Positions 49,132 through 61,545 of a DNA stretch of 64,000 nt are shown in pieces. Under the pieces are notes generated by a model. That model was not told the origin of the DNA, ran no database searches, and saw nothing but the letters and a program-made list of their open reading frames with translations. The position numbers and the translations under genes are program-made. Every line of letters begins with the position of its first letter. Position 1 is the stretch's first letter. The DNA lies in NCBI GenBank assembly GCA_015680685.1, contig MNCI01010150.1, forward strand, positions 630,345 to 694,344, read 5' to 3'. This DNA comes from Gnetum montanum. Taxonomy: Eukaryota > Streptophyta > Gnetopsida > Gnetales > Gnetaceae.

Positions 49132-49267
49132 TTTTGTTTGTGGAATATGCGCTATTTAGGTTTAGGTGAATACCGTTAATATCATTGTATGAACCTCAAG
49201 GTCAATATCATTCCCACTATAGATAGAATTATAAAAGCACACTAATAATTTTATCTTGTTTTGCAAA

Positions 49268-51540
49268 ATGTCTTCTTCTTCTCACAAGCATGAAGATACC
49301 AAACCACTAGTCCCACAAGAATACAAGGTGGTATACACTCATCTAGATGAGTTTGTATCAAACTTCACCTTCATCCTACATCAGGATGAATAGCTATGAT
49401 GGCGTGATATGGAGGGCAACATCATCTTTCCCCCTGATCAATCTGTACCTGGGATGCTATTCAAAACCCTTAAGAAGTTAGGCATAGCTGATCTTCATGA
49501 AGAATACATTGTGAACGGATATGACACTCGAAACTACTATCCTACTAAAACACAATGCAAATGAGATCAACATCAGGAGAAACTCCATGAAGCTACAAAG
49601 GGGAAACATTACACCAATCCCTTGTTCCTACTAAATCAAGATGACATTGAGGATTCTCCTATTGAAGGTTCTCAACATGAAGATTCTTAACTTGAACTTA
49701 TGATCCACTATTCATAAATTAGATTCAGGAAAAAGATACAGTCAAGGTAGGGACTCGAGCAAACATCATAATAGCAAGGGATCTAAGGATAGTGATCGTA
49801 ATAAGTGTAAGAGTTATGGCAGACACCACGGTGGTGGTGGTGGTCCACTTTCCTCTTCATCCTCTTCATCTAATTCCAAACATTCCTCTTCATTTGATGG
49901 TTCTCATGGAAGTCACCATTGAAACAACAGTGATGAAGGTAATCAGTGAGATAACAATGATCGTGAAGGCCACCAAAATTGAAGGAGTGACCGAAACCAT
50001 CATTGGTATCATTGATGCAGCGATGATGGTGAACCTCTATTGGTGATTTCAAGTATGCTCAACATTGTGGAGGTAGTGAAAATCCCAACCAAGAATATGA
50101 AGGATAGTTAGATTAAGTGCTTAGGCATGAACAATATTCCAAGATTTGAGGGGGGATACAACTCTAATTTGCAAACACATCTACAAGCTTTTTATGATGC
50201 TTGCACTTTACAGAACATAGAAAATGATTGGAAAAAGCTCAAAATTTTTCCAAGGATACTCATCAAGGAAGCTAAAAGTTGGTACCAGTCTTTGGAACTG
50301 GAATTTATTCGTCAATGGAGTACCATGTTAGAGCTGTTCAATGACAAATACCAGATGTACTCCAGAGTGTCTAATCTGAGAAGGCAAATCCAAGATTGGA
50401 AACAAGAAACACATGAACCCTTGGATGTTGCCATGGGCTAATATTATTCACTCTTACATCAATGCCCTAGCCATGGTTATTCTTAGAGGGAACAACTTCA
50501 CCACATCATAGATGAGCTTAGAGCAAAAATAAGAAGAACCCTTGAGGTGTATGCCCAAGGAAGATTGTTTGAATTGAGATCTCATCAGAGCCAAAGGCTA
50601 ATTGAGTAGGTAGCAAAAGAAGATGGTGAGCTATGAAAAATGGAAAGTGCTAAAGAGTATAATAAGGACCCTTCCATTAGAAAATGAGAGGTTTGATTTT
50701 GTCATGAGGAGGAGTCACCATTTAATGAAGTGATGCACAGAAAGATCTTGCCCATCCAAAATTTTTTTTCTAACATTTAGGCCAAGGTTGATAAGTTATG
50801 AGACTCTTTGGATGAAAATTTTCAAATTTCTTTGAAGATTGTTGAAGAATCCAAAGAGCAAAATAGTGATCATAATCGCAAGAGGTGAAAAGAAGTTAAA
50901 TGTGCCTACAAAGAGATAAGGGCAAAGTTGTTGCAGTAGAGGAAGTTGTGGAGTCTAACTTTGATGATGAAATTGAATGTGATATTTAACAATACAAACA
51001 TCCAAAGGGATGTTGCCATATGGTGTCACACTTACAAGAGTTTGGAGTGTATGCATTGAATCCTCGCCTAACATGTAGGAAAGCTCCAAGATGATTAACT
51101 TATCCTCAAGGTAGCTCGAGGCAGTTCCACCATCAACAACAAGCTTACTAACCAAGTAGAACTCCTTCACAACCTTATGAATAATATCAATAGTGGTACT
51201 AATCAAAATCATGGGGAATGCCACCACTAAGGCAATAGTACCCTTATAGGTAACCACATCCATATGGGTACTATGTTTAGCAACCCATCTCCCCTAGAAG
51301 GTCTGCAAGTCATACATCATTCTAACATCATTATTACCCTCCAGAGTACCACTAAACACATTTTCCATCTACTTGAGAAAAAAACCCATATCTGTATCCA
51401 TATCATCCTCCACATCCCTCTGCACATACACCTCCACCTTCAACCCAGTTACCTCCTACTTCATCCATGCAAGGTGAGATTCCTCCATAGCCACAACAAC
51501 AAAATGCTACAAGGGCTATGCATTCACAACTAGTTTTTAA
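49268..51540 (+). pseudogene. Gag of the inner element
   Basis: It starts at the ATG at 49268 (MSSSSHKHED). After a charged and His/Ser-rich N-terminus, the core at 50127-50441 reads NNIPRFEGGYNSN, HLQAFYDACTLQNI, WKKLKIFPRI, SWYQSLELEF, LELFNDKYQM and HEPLDVAMG, which is the retrotransposon Gag fold region. Near 50968 lies CDI-stop-QYKHPKGCC, then x4-H and LQEF, the family's Cys/His motif with its second Cys lost to a stop. A Pro/His/Tyr-rich C-terminal region follows. Many stops. Confidence 0.75.
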
Positions 51541-51729
51541 CTGAGTGGTCTAGACAATCAATCAAAGAAAAAACCTTTATTTCAACCTAGCAGTCCTCTC
51601 CAGCCCTCACAACCTACTCTTGTTGATCACCTTGCATGTCCAACACCCTCATCCTTTGCATCAAATACCTTCGAGTGCCCTTCAAACCAAGTGCCACCTA
51701 GGATCGGCGCTATAATGCTAACTCATACT

Positions 51730-52263
51730 GTATCTAAATAGATCAAGGTTAGTAATCTTCCTACAAAAAGATTTGACCTAGGAAGTCCACTCATTTATTT
51801 ACAAATTGCTAAACAAGAGCCATGCAAGGCTCTTCTTAACTCTGGTTTTAAAGTTAATCTCATCTCCCATGACATGTACAAGGCTTGGAACCTACCACCT
51901 CTCAAGAAGAGCAACATTCATCTAGAATTAGCAAATCAGTTCATTACTATCCCTTTGGGATTAGTAGAGGACATTGTGACCATAGTTTGTGGGTGATCTT
52001 ATCCTACTAGTTTTTTGGTGATCAAGATGAACAATTGCAATAGTGACTTCCCCATCATTATGGGAAGAGCTTGGTTAAGCACGGTCAATGCAAGAATGGG
52101 CATAAGAGACCTATCTTTAGAAATATCCAAGAAAAATGAGCTAGGAAAAATTAAGAAGAAACATATTCCATGCATCACATATAGTGATAATAGGTGCAAT
52201 TGCATGCACAAGATTTGGTTAATCAAGAGTACCTACATTAGGGCATGCAATCAATGTACATAA
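51730..52263 (+). pseudogene. Retropepsin (aspartic protease) of the inner element
   Basis: It reads LLNSGFKVNLISHDMYKAWN, where the active site D-(T/S)-G has become N-S-G. Then come IPLGLVEDIV, and FLVIKM before the second conserved block IIMGRAWLSTV. The protease would cut the polyprotein in the particle; with Asp lost it is dead. It is followed by IPCITYSDNRCNC, a Cys motif shared with the C-terminal domain of elements a and c. Confidence 0.7.
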
Positions 52264-52589
52264 GAAATTAACATTCAAAGGTATTTATACGCAACAACGA
52301 CAAAGAAGGAGGGAACCTAGTGGTTGATAGCTAATTTAGATAGTACCACAATATGCATGGAGCCAACTGAGAGCCTAACATATGCATATGTTGAAGGCGT
52401 GGACAAAATTGAACAAGTTCATTTCCAACTCTCTAATGAAGATGATGATACTTGTTGGGGAGAGTTGGAAATCCTTAATCACTTCAAGCAGGAGCCCTCA
52501 GAACTAAAAAAATTACTGACCAGTATGGAGTATGTATTTTTAAAGAATGGTAAATTAGTCATTATTAATGTCAAACTTACTCCTAAATA

Positions 52590-53960
52590 GAAAGAAAAGT
52601 TGTTGAAGGTGGTGAAAAAATGGTCAATAGCCTTTGCTTGGTCATATCTAGAGCTAACAAGAATCGATCCAAGGTTATGCTAGCATCGCATCAACATTGG
52701 CCTTACCATGAAGCTTGGAAGGTAGTTATAGAGGTAGCTGAACCCCAAATTGAAGCAAATCATCAAAGAAGAAATTGAGAAACTCCTGAAGGTAGGGTTC
52801 ATGTATCCAATTGTGGATAGTGAGTGGGTTAGTCCACTTGTAATTGTACCAAAGAAGGAAGGTAAATGACAAGTTTGTATCGACCTCGAGTTGTTGAATA
52901 TGGTAATGTTTAAGGATCACTTTCCTTTACCATTTGTGGATCAAGTATTAGACACCATATCAGGCATTGTTATTATAGTTTCTTTGACAATTATAGTGGC
53001 TATAACAAAATCCCAATATCACTCAAAGATCAGGCCAAGACAATATTCATGAGTCCCTAGGGGACTTTTGGATATTGTAAGATGCCATTTGGTCTATACA
53101 ATGCCCCTACAAAATTTCAACACTTGATCCTTAGTATCTTTTAATAGAAGATCAATAGTGGTGTTGAAGTCTTCATGGATGACTTTTCAACCTATGGAGC
53201 TACCTTTGAGCAAGCCTTGGACCAACTTGAACAAGTATTGAAGAGATGTGTAGAGAAAAACCTATGGCTCAACTAGCAAAAAGGCCATATCATGATCCAA
53301 GAAGGCATTGTGCTTGGGCACAAAATTTTTTAGAAAGGGATTGAGGTAGACTTAGAGAAAATAAGGGTCATCCAAGGAATAAAATGCTAACCAAAGACCA
53401 TTAAAGATGTTTGGTCATTCCTTGGACACATTGGCTACTACTGGCGATTTATAGAAATTTTCTTTAAGATTACAAAGTTGTTGGTAGAACTTACAAAGAA
53501 AGATGTACCTTTCATCTAGACCAAGGAATGTGAACATGCATTCCAACAATTAAAGGAGAAACTCATAGAAACACTAATCCTACGAGCACCAAACTGGTCC
53601 AAATCATTCTATATCATGAAGGATGCATCTAACTATGCCTTGGAACTTGTGCTCATGCATACTACATCCACTCCATGAGTTAAAGCATTGTGGGAGCATA
53701 GTTAAATTACACCACCATAGAGAAAGAATTAATGGTAGTGGTGTATTCTTTTGAAAAGTTTAGGCACTATGTGCTTGGTTACAAAGTATTTGTGTATACA
53801 GACCACATTGCAATTTGCTTCCTCATGAACAAGCCAATGGTGAGTCCTCGTGTTATACAGTGGTTGGTGATCTTGTAGGAATTAGATCTTACTATGGTAG
53901 ATTGAAAAGGAATCAAGAATGTGGTCGCTGACCACCTCTCTCACTTAAGATGGAACAACA
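52590..53960 (+). pseudogene. Reverse transcriptase and RNase H of the inner element
   Basis: RT: EEIEKLLKVGFMYPIVDSEW, VSPLVIVPKKEGK, VCIDLELLN, KDHFPLPFVDQVLD, then after a frameshift the polymerase block VFMDDFSTYG (53170-53200) with both Asp present. The connection reads SFLGHIGYYWRFIEIF. RNase H begins KDASNYALELVL. Stops and at least two shifts. It would copy RNA to DNA; decayed here. Confidence 0.85.
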
Positions 53961-54199
53961 AAGAGGAGGAGAACCTGCTCTCTGATCAGTTTCTAGATGA
54001 ATTCCTCTTTATAGGAGCAATAAGTGAACAAACACCTATGAAAGAAATATGGAATAATGGCATCCTCACCTATCTTCCCACTCAAGAGATGCCATAAGAC
54101 TTAGATTTTAGAAAGAAACAACAATTTCTTCATTGGGCCAAATACTTCATAGAAATCAATGGACACCTTTATAAGGTGTGTGTCGATGGCCTGACCCAT

Positions 54200-55298
54200 T
54201 GGTATGTCCTTGATAAAGATCAAATATGCATTCTCCAAGATGTTCATGATGAGCCTTGTGGAGGCCACTATGCAGGGAGATGCATGATGATAAAAATCCT
54301 AATGGTAGGATACTATTGACCTACAATCTTTAGGGATGCCCATTAATTTGTCAAGTCTTGTGAACATTGTCAAGGAGACAGGGGGATGACCACTTGCATG
54401 GAAGGTTCTCAATAGTGGATTCAACCACTGGATCCTTTTGACATATGGGGCATCGATTTCATGGGTCCCATCACATCCATGTCCAACAGGAAGGCATAAT
54501 TATAGTAGTAGTTGACTACTGCAAAAAATGGGTAAAAGCAGTAATTGTTACTGATTGTACATCATCCACTACTACCAAATTTATACAAAAAAATATTGTG
54601 AATAGGTTTGGGATGCCATGTTCACTAATTTTTGATAATGAAACCCATTTCACAAGTGCCACCATTAGAAAATTAATGCAATGCTTGGGGGTAGAACATA
54701 GATGAATGACACCCTACCATCCCCAAGCCAACAGTCAAGCAAATGTAACCAATCAAGAAATTACAAAAATACTAACATGGACCATTAGCAAATAGAGGAA
54801 GGACTAGAGTACAAAACTTAACGATGCTCTCTAAGCTTATCGTTCAACTTGGAAACTTCTTATTGGCTATTCTTCCTATGAGTTAGTGTACGGAAAACTT
54901 CCAATGCTTCCAATTCAATTTGAGCTCCGTACACTCTCAATGACCTATGATTTAAACCTTAACCTAAGTCTAGCATAGAAAGAAAGATTGATCAACCTAA
55001 ATATTCTAGAAAAAAATTGATTAGTGGCCCTATCTTTGAATGAGGTGAACAAGGCATTCAACAAGCAATGTCATGACTTAGAATTAGGAAAGTAAAAATT
55101 CAACCAAGAGATAAGGTTCTCTACTGGAACCCCACACATGTACCTCAAAAGAAAAAATTCCAAACATTATGGAAGGGACCTTATATAATTGATCAAACCT
55201 TTTCCTCTGGGGCCATGATAATCTACAAACTTAACAACTTGAATAAAAAGGAATTGATTAACATCCAACAAGTCAAGCCTTTCTTAGAACTAAGATAG
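54200..55298 (+). pseudogene. Integrase of the inner element
   Basis: The zinc-binding part is near 54240-54380 (VHDEPCGGHYAG; CEHCQGD). The core reads DPFDIWGIDFMGP, VVDYCKKWVKAV and IFDNETHF, then TPYHPQANSQANVTNQEI, where the catalytic Glu of the usual QAE is Asn. The C-terminal part has LYWNPTHVPQ, LWKGPYIIDQ and QQVKPFLELR, with the stop at 55296. Several frameshifts. Confidence 0.85.
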
Positions 55299-57000
55299 GT
55301 CAGTGTAACTACCATCTCAATGGATGGACAACCATGTTCTATTTTTTAGATCTCCTCCTTCCAACTCAGTTGTGGCGGAGATGGCTATCCATGTTGACAA
55401 TCAAATTGGCTTCTTAGCTTTTCTAATTTTTTTCATTTTTCATGTTTTTGATTTTTCCAAATTATTTATTTTACAAGTTCTTGATTTTTTCTAATTTTAT
55501 ACCATCTTAGTACCTTTGAAATTTCTTGATTATTTTACACTTTCTTATATATTTTTCTTTGTTTTGTTTTATTCAAGTGTAATATTTTCTCATTTTTGCT
55601 CATAAAAATTACTTTATTGTCATAGGACATAGTGCCGCTGTTGTTGTTTACTAATGCTGGTTTGTGCTTAATGCATGATTGTTGATGTTTGGTTTCTATT
55701 CTTGAATTCTAATATCTAATGACTTTGGCATGGTTTATTTTTCATGGAATAGGTAGTGAGTCCATGTCATTCACCCATCCACTGATCTCTATGGTTTTCC
55801 TTATTCTAGGAATTTGAGGTCCCTTCCATTAACGAAACTTTTAATCAATTAGTGACGTTGGTAGTTCTGGAATTAGGAAAGATTCAAAGGTTTGTAAATG
55901 GTATGAATTCAATGGGATTCAATACTCTTTATACTCTTTTTCTTGCTTGAGTGCTTAAGTATTTTTCACGAACTTCTTACCGTTCCACACCAACCACTAA
56001 TAGGAAGACAAATAATTTCATTACATGGTGTGGTTTCCATCCAAAAATTCTAAAAAAAAAAATAAAAAAATTATGGGAATTCAAAGCACATCCCTTTGAC
56101 ATGAATAAGTCCTTACATGGTGTGGTTTCCATTTCAAAGGAGAAAAAAAACAATAATGAAAATTCAAAGCACACCCCTTGGACAAATAAATGGGCTACAA
56201 GCATTGGTTATGGGACTCAAATAGCATGCACATATGCTTAAAATTCCCCTCGAACTAAGGCCCTCTCTCTCACTTCCTACTTATCTTTTCTTCTCTTTAT
56301 GGAATGGTGGTTGTTTTATGGAAGCACTCTTGTGTCTCGAGTGGGTGGATCAATCTTAGAGTGGTAGTGCGAAGTCACTGAACGTGGATGATTTTGGTAT
56401 GGACTAAGGATGGAACTTCTCAAGTCATTTTAAACACAAAATTACACAAGGGACTTCTTATAGCTTCAATTTGGAACTCCATTCCACCACCTCTATTAAT
56501 CATCCATGCTACCATAACTCACCTCACTACCGAGTTCTATGTTATGCTCTATGTCTTGGTTTGATGTGCTGGGATTCTTGAGTGGATTCTTTTAGGTTGG
56601 TGCTTAACTTGTCATGATCATTAAATAAACTATGGGGTCCACAGACTTCTTAGTTGAGGTTATGCAAGGGTAAAAAGGGTGTGAGCCTACTATGGGGAGG
56701 ATCCACTTGCATAGCTTTTGGCTTGATTAGTTAAAGTTCCTTACCTTTGACATTGCCACAATCCAATCTTTTGCATTTTCCATTGAGTAATCCACTTAGT
56801 GCTCCTTAATCTTTCATTTCATTCATCCACTAATTAAATTTTCTCCTTTTTTCAAAATTTATGAGCTTAAACACCCTCTTTTCATGTTTTCATACTATTC
56901 TTGGTCTTCTAAGCTTTCATTTGACACCAATTTCACTCAACAACTCTTCGTATTTTGCAAGTTTGACTAAGGTCAAAATTTGACTACGGTGGTCAATGAT
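55299..57000 (+). other. Noncoding spacer after pol of the inner element
   Basis: T-rich, then mixed DNA, with a direct repeat of 'ttacatggtgtggtttccat' (56020 and 56113) and the family block 'gggaggatccacttgcata' near 56694, the plus-strand equivalent of 26391 and 35404. No supported gene. Confidence 0.6.
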
Positions 57001-57080
57001 TACATTGTTGAGGCCCCATTGACACATCCATCCTAGTCGACAAGGCCTCATCGATGTAGTGTAAAAACCCTATATATATC
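57001..57080 (+). promoter_or_regulatory. Internal promoter of the inner element, matching its LTR promoter
   Basis: 'gaggccccattgaca', 'catcc' and then 'cctcatcgatgtagtg' (57045-57060) parallel the U3 of the element's own LTR ('cccatcgatgtagtg' at 60715-60729). A TATA box 'tatatatat' at 57071-57079 stands at almost the same distance as in the LTR. A leader with 'cggggagtttttga' follows, as in element b. Confidence 0.6.
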
Positions 57081-57225
57081 ACCAAACACTTTATAATTTT
57101 TCATCATTTTCTCTTAACACACGGGGAGTTTTTGAAAGTTTTTAGAGCCCAACACCTTCCAGAGCTCATAAATTTCCAACCGTTTGTCCAAATTACTTCA
57201 TTTTTTGATCTTGCACTTATTGGAG

Positions 57226-57543
57226 GTAAGATCTTTATCACAGGGGCCACAAACTTTAAGGTTTCTGATGAAAAATCAATGAAAATTTTTGAAAATTTTC
57301 CTAACTCCCCCAAGGGTTAATAACCTTAACAACATAAAAACATCAACTTTTTCATAAGTTAATCCTTCTAACAACCTCTAGGATGATTTATTAGTAATAA
57401 TACATAAATAAATAATAATTGGATTAATTAAATCAGCCATAATAACAACTTATCCAAGTGTAACTATCCTTAGGAGATAAGGTATCCCAATTGTTCTAAG
57501 GTTGCACAATGATTGCTAATGCATGGTTTTATTGTGATTATAG
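57226..57543 (+). other. Candidate intron before the third ORF of the inner element
   Basis: The donor 'ttggag' then 'gtaaga' at 57226 is good. The acceptor 'tgtgattatag' ends at 57543, directly before the ATG at 57544. Element b has the same acceptor-ATG arrangement and similar spacing. Confidence 0.5.
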
Positions 57544-60420
57544 ATGGAACCTAAACAAAAATGTCTGTAGGAAGGAGAACCCTCACAACCATGGGATAAG
57601 TGACATAGAGCTAGAAGGGACCAACAAGAACAAGGTCAAGAATTGTCAGAGCATGCAATAAGACCTCTTCGTGAGGAGCTCGAAGTGAATATGTCTGACA
57701 AATTCTAGAAGAAGAATTGCCAACCAAATAATCATAAAGAGAAGAAGTGCCTAGACCTACACCAAGGCTTGAGGTCACTTTGACTCAAGCCTACCTTGAT
57801 ATTATCAAGTCCTAAGAGATTCAATGATCCATTCTTCAAGAGATCAACTTCGGACCGTTTTTGGAAAAAGATCCAAAGGATGTCAAGATTCAACTACAAG
57901 CCTCTCTCATGTGGCCAATCATCATGTTCAGTGGGGAATGGTACATGGGAGAAACATATCTCTTCTAGAGTAGCTGAAGGTTGGGGCCCATTGTCAAAAT
58001 CAAGGACATTTAAGTGTCCTACTCGATAGAAGCAATTGCATAAGCACTTGGGTTGCTTAACACTAGAACATAGCTGGTGGAATTGTCCACACAAGGTGAT
58101 CTTAAGGATAAGAAGAAGTGGACCCAGTGCTATGGGGTGGACCATAAGGAGTATGATGTGCTCACACTGGTGAACTGAATTTATTTTAAAATCATGGCCT
58201 ATCACCTCAATCCAACAGTGAGGCCAAGCAAGGTGACTACCTTCTCTACTTGGGCATGCATAGCTCTAAGTAGAAAGTTCCCTATTAACCTTTAAAAACT
58301 ATTATACTTGGAAATTTAAAATCATTTCAAAGAAAATGAATGTGGAAGGAAGACCTTGCCCTTTCCATCCTTCATTCAAAAACTTTGTAAGAGAGCAAGA
58401 ATTGTTCACTACTCTAATGACACATTCGGGCATACTCCTTTGGCTTCATGGTTTGAGATCATGAAAGAGAAGATGCCAGCGACAACTTAATTAGAGGAGC
58501 TACCAGCACCACCATCCACTTAAGTAACAACATTGGAGGCTCACGTAGTCATGGTGCATCTATGCAAAATTTGAGAATATCTCTTGAGCGAACAAGAGCA
58601 ACAAGTAGGAATGAGTGGGGCAAATCCATTTGTGTATTTGTCAAAGATGAGTCACCTTAATGAGGTGGCTTAAACAGTTAGCTAGATGGAAAGGGGTGGT
58701 CCATTTTCTCTACCTAATGAATGTAGCTATCTTCAAGGTTGAATTCCAACACTTGAGAGGTGATGGTGTTACTAGCAACACATAATCTATTCCTAGAAAG
58801 CTTTGGAAATGCTACTACTTTCTCAGTGTGGTTGGAGGAAGGTGAAGAGGCAACTATCTTGGTAATGCAACACCAAGTGTAGGAGATAGTGGTAGAAGTG
58901 GTTGCTAACCATGTCATAGAAGCATTGAATGCATCCATGGCATCTGTACTAGACATATCTACACTTCAAGATGTGCAGATGTTCATAGGCACAGTTAACA
59001 GAAAATTGAACATAGCTCAACATGAAAAGTTGTTGGAATGATTGGTAGGAACCAAGCAATCGACTCTAGACATATTTAATCTTTTGGAAAACATCATTGC
59101 AACCTAGTTGGAGTTGCTAAATGCAAGGGGTATATGCATTATTTTGGAGGAGCAACTAGAAATGACCCAAGAGCAAAATCAATGCTTGGCCATAGAGGTT
59201 GTCAAACTTCATGCTTGACTTGCAAATCCTACAATCCTAAGCCCAACAATAACAAGAGACAAAGCTTTCAAATAGCTTTAAAAAAGACTCTAGAAAGCTG
59301 ATGGGGAGGTAGTAACGACCATCTTCAACTAGTCCATAGTTGAAGTAAAAACACACTCAATTTGAAAGGACTTAGAAAAAATGTGCTAGGATAATGAAGC
59401 CTTGACGACATAAAATTATTACCTACGAAATGTTGATGCTTAGAAGGATCAAATGCAGGAATTTTTTCATCAACAACAAGAGCAGAGGAGATTGGCCATC
59501 AAAAACTACAATCTATCAATGGGGGAGTGCATGCCTTACATGAGAAATCAACCATTGAAATTATCACTTGGAAGAATGAAGCCCTTAAATTTGACAAAGT
59601 AAAAAATCACTACAGGGACCAAATCAACTTGCAAAAAGAAGTCAATGAGAAACACATATAGATGATAAAGGAAAAAATGAATGAAGCCCTTCAACAACTC
59701 TAGCAAGGAAGAGAAATGTGGTAACCCATTATTGATGGGATTGACACCTACAACAAAGTAGAGATCCACTTAAAGGAGTTGCAAATAAAAAAAATGACAG
59801 AGTACATTGAGTTGGCCAATCTTCGTTATGTAAACTTGGCAATGCTGACTATCAGATGGCCACAATTGGAATTGAAAAAAAAGTGGCTAGCTTGTATTTG
59901 TTATACAAGGCTAAGCTCAAGAACCATAAAGTTAGCAACCAAAAGCTTGAGATTGCTAACGCTAAACTCGAAGTTCTCAAAGGGCAATTTAGAGATCAAT
60001 GATCTATTGCTGAGAACTTAGCCAAATGGATGAATGAATACTAGAAGCTAAAAGACATAGTTAGGACGTTTGGCATTGAACGCAAACTATTTACTACCTA
60101 GTTTGTTAATGTAAAAGAGTTATTTCTAGAAATCTTGTGTCCTTGGGATGTGCCCATTCCAACCCACATTGGGGAAGCTACATGAATAGTGCATGATCTC
60201 AAGAGTAAGGAGGAGAAAATGAAAGCACTACTAGATTCTTTCCACTTCCCTTCTAAAGTTGTAGCAATAGCAAGATAGCCACAACCACCTCAACAACCCT
60301 GTGCATGAAGCTAGTAAAGGTCCCTTAGAGCCTCAAGAACCACCACCACCTTGGAGCATTTGATATTCTCCAACAAGCTTCACACCATCAAGGAATGTGC
60401 TATCTAATTTTGAAGAATTG
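57544..60420 (+). pseudogene. Third ORF (coiled-coil protein) of the inner element
   Basis: It starts MEPKQK. Later blocks LPFPSFIQKLCKRAR and VHYSNDTFGHTPLAS align with LSFPCLIRKLYQRAG and QGYTNDVLQKAQTTS of element b. From about 59040 it becomes helical and coiled-coil-like (LDIFNLLENIIAT; LEMTQEQNQCLAIEV; INLQKEVNEK; HLKELQIKKMTEYIE). It ends about 180 bp before the purine tract. Stops are frequent. It occupies the env position of Athila-type elements but shows no signal peptide or membrane anchor. Role unknown. Confidence 0.65.
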
Positions 60421-60593
60421 AGTCATGGTGTTCAATTTTTTGCCCTAAACACCTTCATTTTTTATAATGAGTTGATCCGTACGCTCCATTTTTTTCAAGG
60501 TAGTCAGTTTATTTTGTTTGAAGAAAATTCAATCAATAATCCCATAACTTTTTAATTTTGTAAATGAACTCAAGAATGAGTTTTCATTCAATC

Positions 60594-60602
60594 ATGGGGG
60601 TA
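60594..60602 (+). other. Polypurine tract of the inner element
   Basis: 'atgggggta' directly before TGATGAG. The same tract with the same upstream bases is present in element d. Confidence 0.75.
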
Positions 60603-61540
60603 TGATGAGTCATGTTGTATCGGTTGTGTCAATGAAACCTCATCGACATGGCCTTGTTGTCTAGGCCTCATTAACAAGGCCTAGTTGACGCATCATATCA
60701 TGCATCGATGTGGTCCCATCGATGTAGTGCTTGTAGTTAGCTGTAAATACATACTTGTAGCTACATTTATGGTAAGTAGAGATTGTAGTTGCAATGGAGC
60801 TCTTTCATTTTTTCCATTTGAAAGTTAAAATTTTTCCCTCAAGTGCCCACAACAGGGAGTCATTGAGTGTACAAATCTTTATTTTAGCATTGTTGTACTT
60901 GAGCACAATAGTGTGTGTGGTAATAAAGATGAGGTTTTTGATAAACCTTGTAGCACTTTGGATAAATTAGCTATTTTATTTATGCATTTACTACTTCCAA
61001 TTATTTATTAAATGCTTTAAATTAGTTATTAAATATTTTTTAGTTATTACGTTAATGAAGAAATTTAGCCAGATAGATTATACACATAAGTATGACTGCT
61101 TTGAGTGTAACACATATTCACTTGGTAATCCTAGTAGCATTATCACTTAGTACACCCAGTAGCATAGTGCTTGGTCACCTAGTAGTAGATATGTGGGTTT
61201 AGGATGTGTACAGAAAGTGGAATTAGATGCTTATGTTAGGAATAGTTAAATGCTAGTTAATTAGTTAATTTAGTTTAGTTAATTAAATTCCTTTTATCTA
61301 CATTTTGAGCACCAAAATATAAAACACAAAATGATAAAAATTGGATGCCTTAGTTACACTTAACCATACCAATGAACATCATAGATGTAACTAGGAAGAA
61401 AATGATTGACCTTAAGGCTAGATCCACTTCCTAAAGGACTAGTGCACCGGAAATGATAAAGTCCACGGAATTTGATCAGATCATGTGTGAACACTTTGTG
61501 ATTTGTATGATTGTACATAGGGGTACTTCACCACTCATTA
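60603..61540 (+). mobile_element. 3' LTR of the inner element
   Basis: 938 bp from TGATGAGTCATG to CTCATTA (last C of CATCA changed to T). It is collinear with 48176-49112 throughout and is followed by GATAT. Confidence 0.9.
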
Positions 61541-61545
61541 GATAT
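61541..61545. repeat. Target-site duplication, right copy (GATAT)
   Basis: Identical to 48171-48175; the element c Gag continues from here. Confidence 0.9.

Larger units (their letters stand above)
48176..61540 (+). mobile_element. Complete Athila/Tat-like Ty3/gypsy retrotransposon (inner element)
   Basis: 13,365 bp from LTR start to LTR end, flanked by GATAT on both sides. Order: LTR, Asp-type primer site, gag, protease, RT, RNase H, integrase, long noncoding spacer, internal promoter, third ORF, purine tract, LTR. RT has VFMDDFSTYG and integrase has DIWGIDFMGP, which are Athila/Tat wording. The LTRs differ heavily (about 38 differences in the first 158 bases, about 36 of them transitions), so insertion is ancient. 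All ORFs are broken. Confidence 0.9.
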
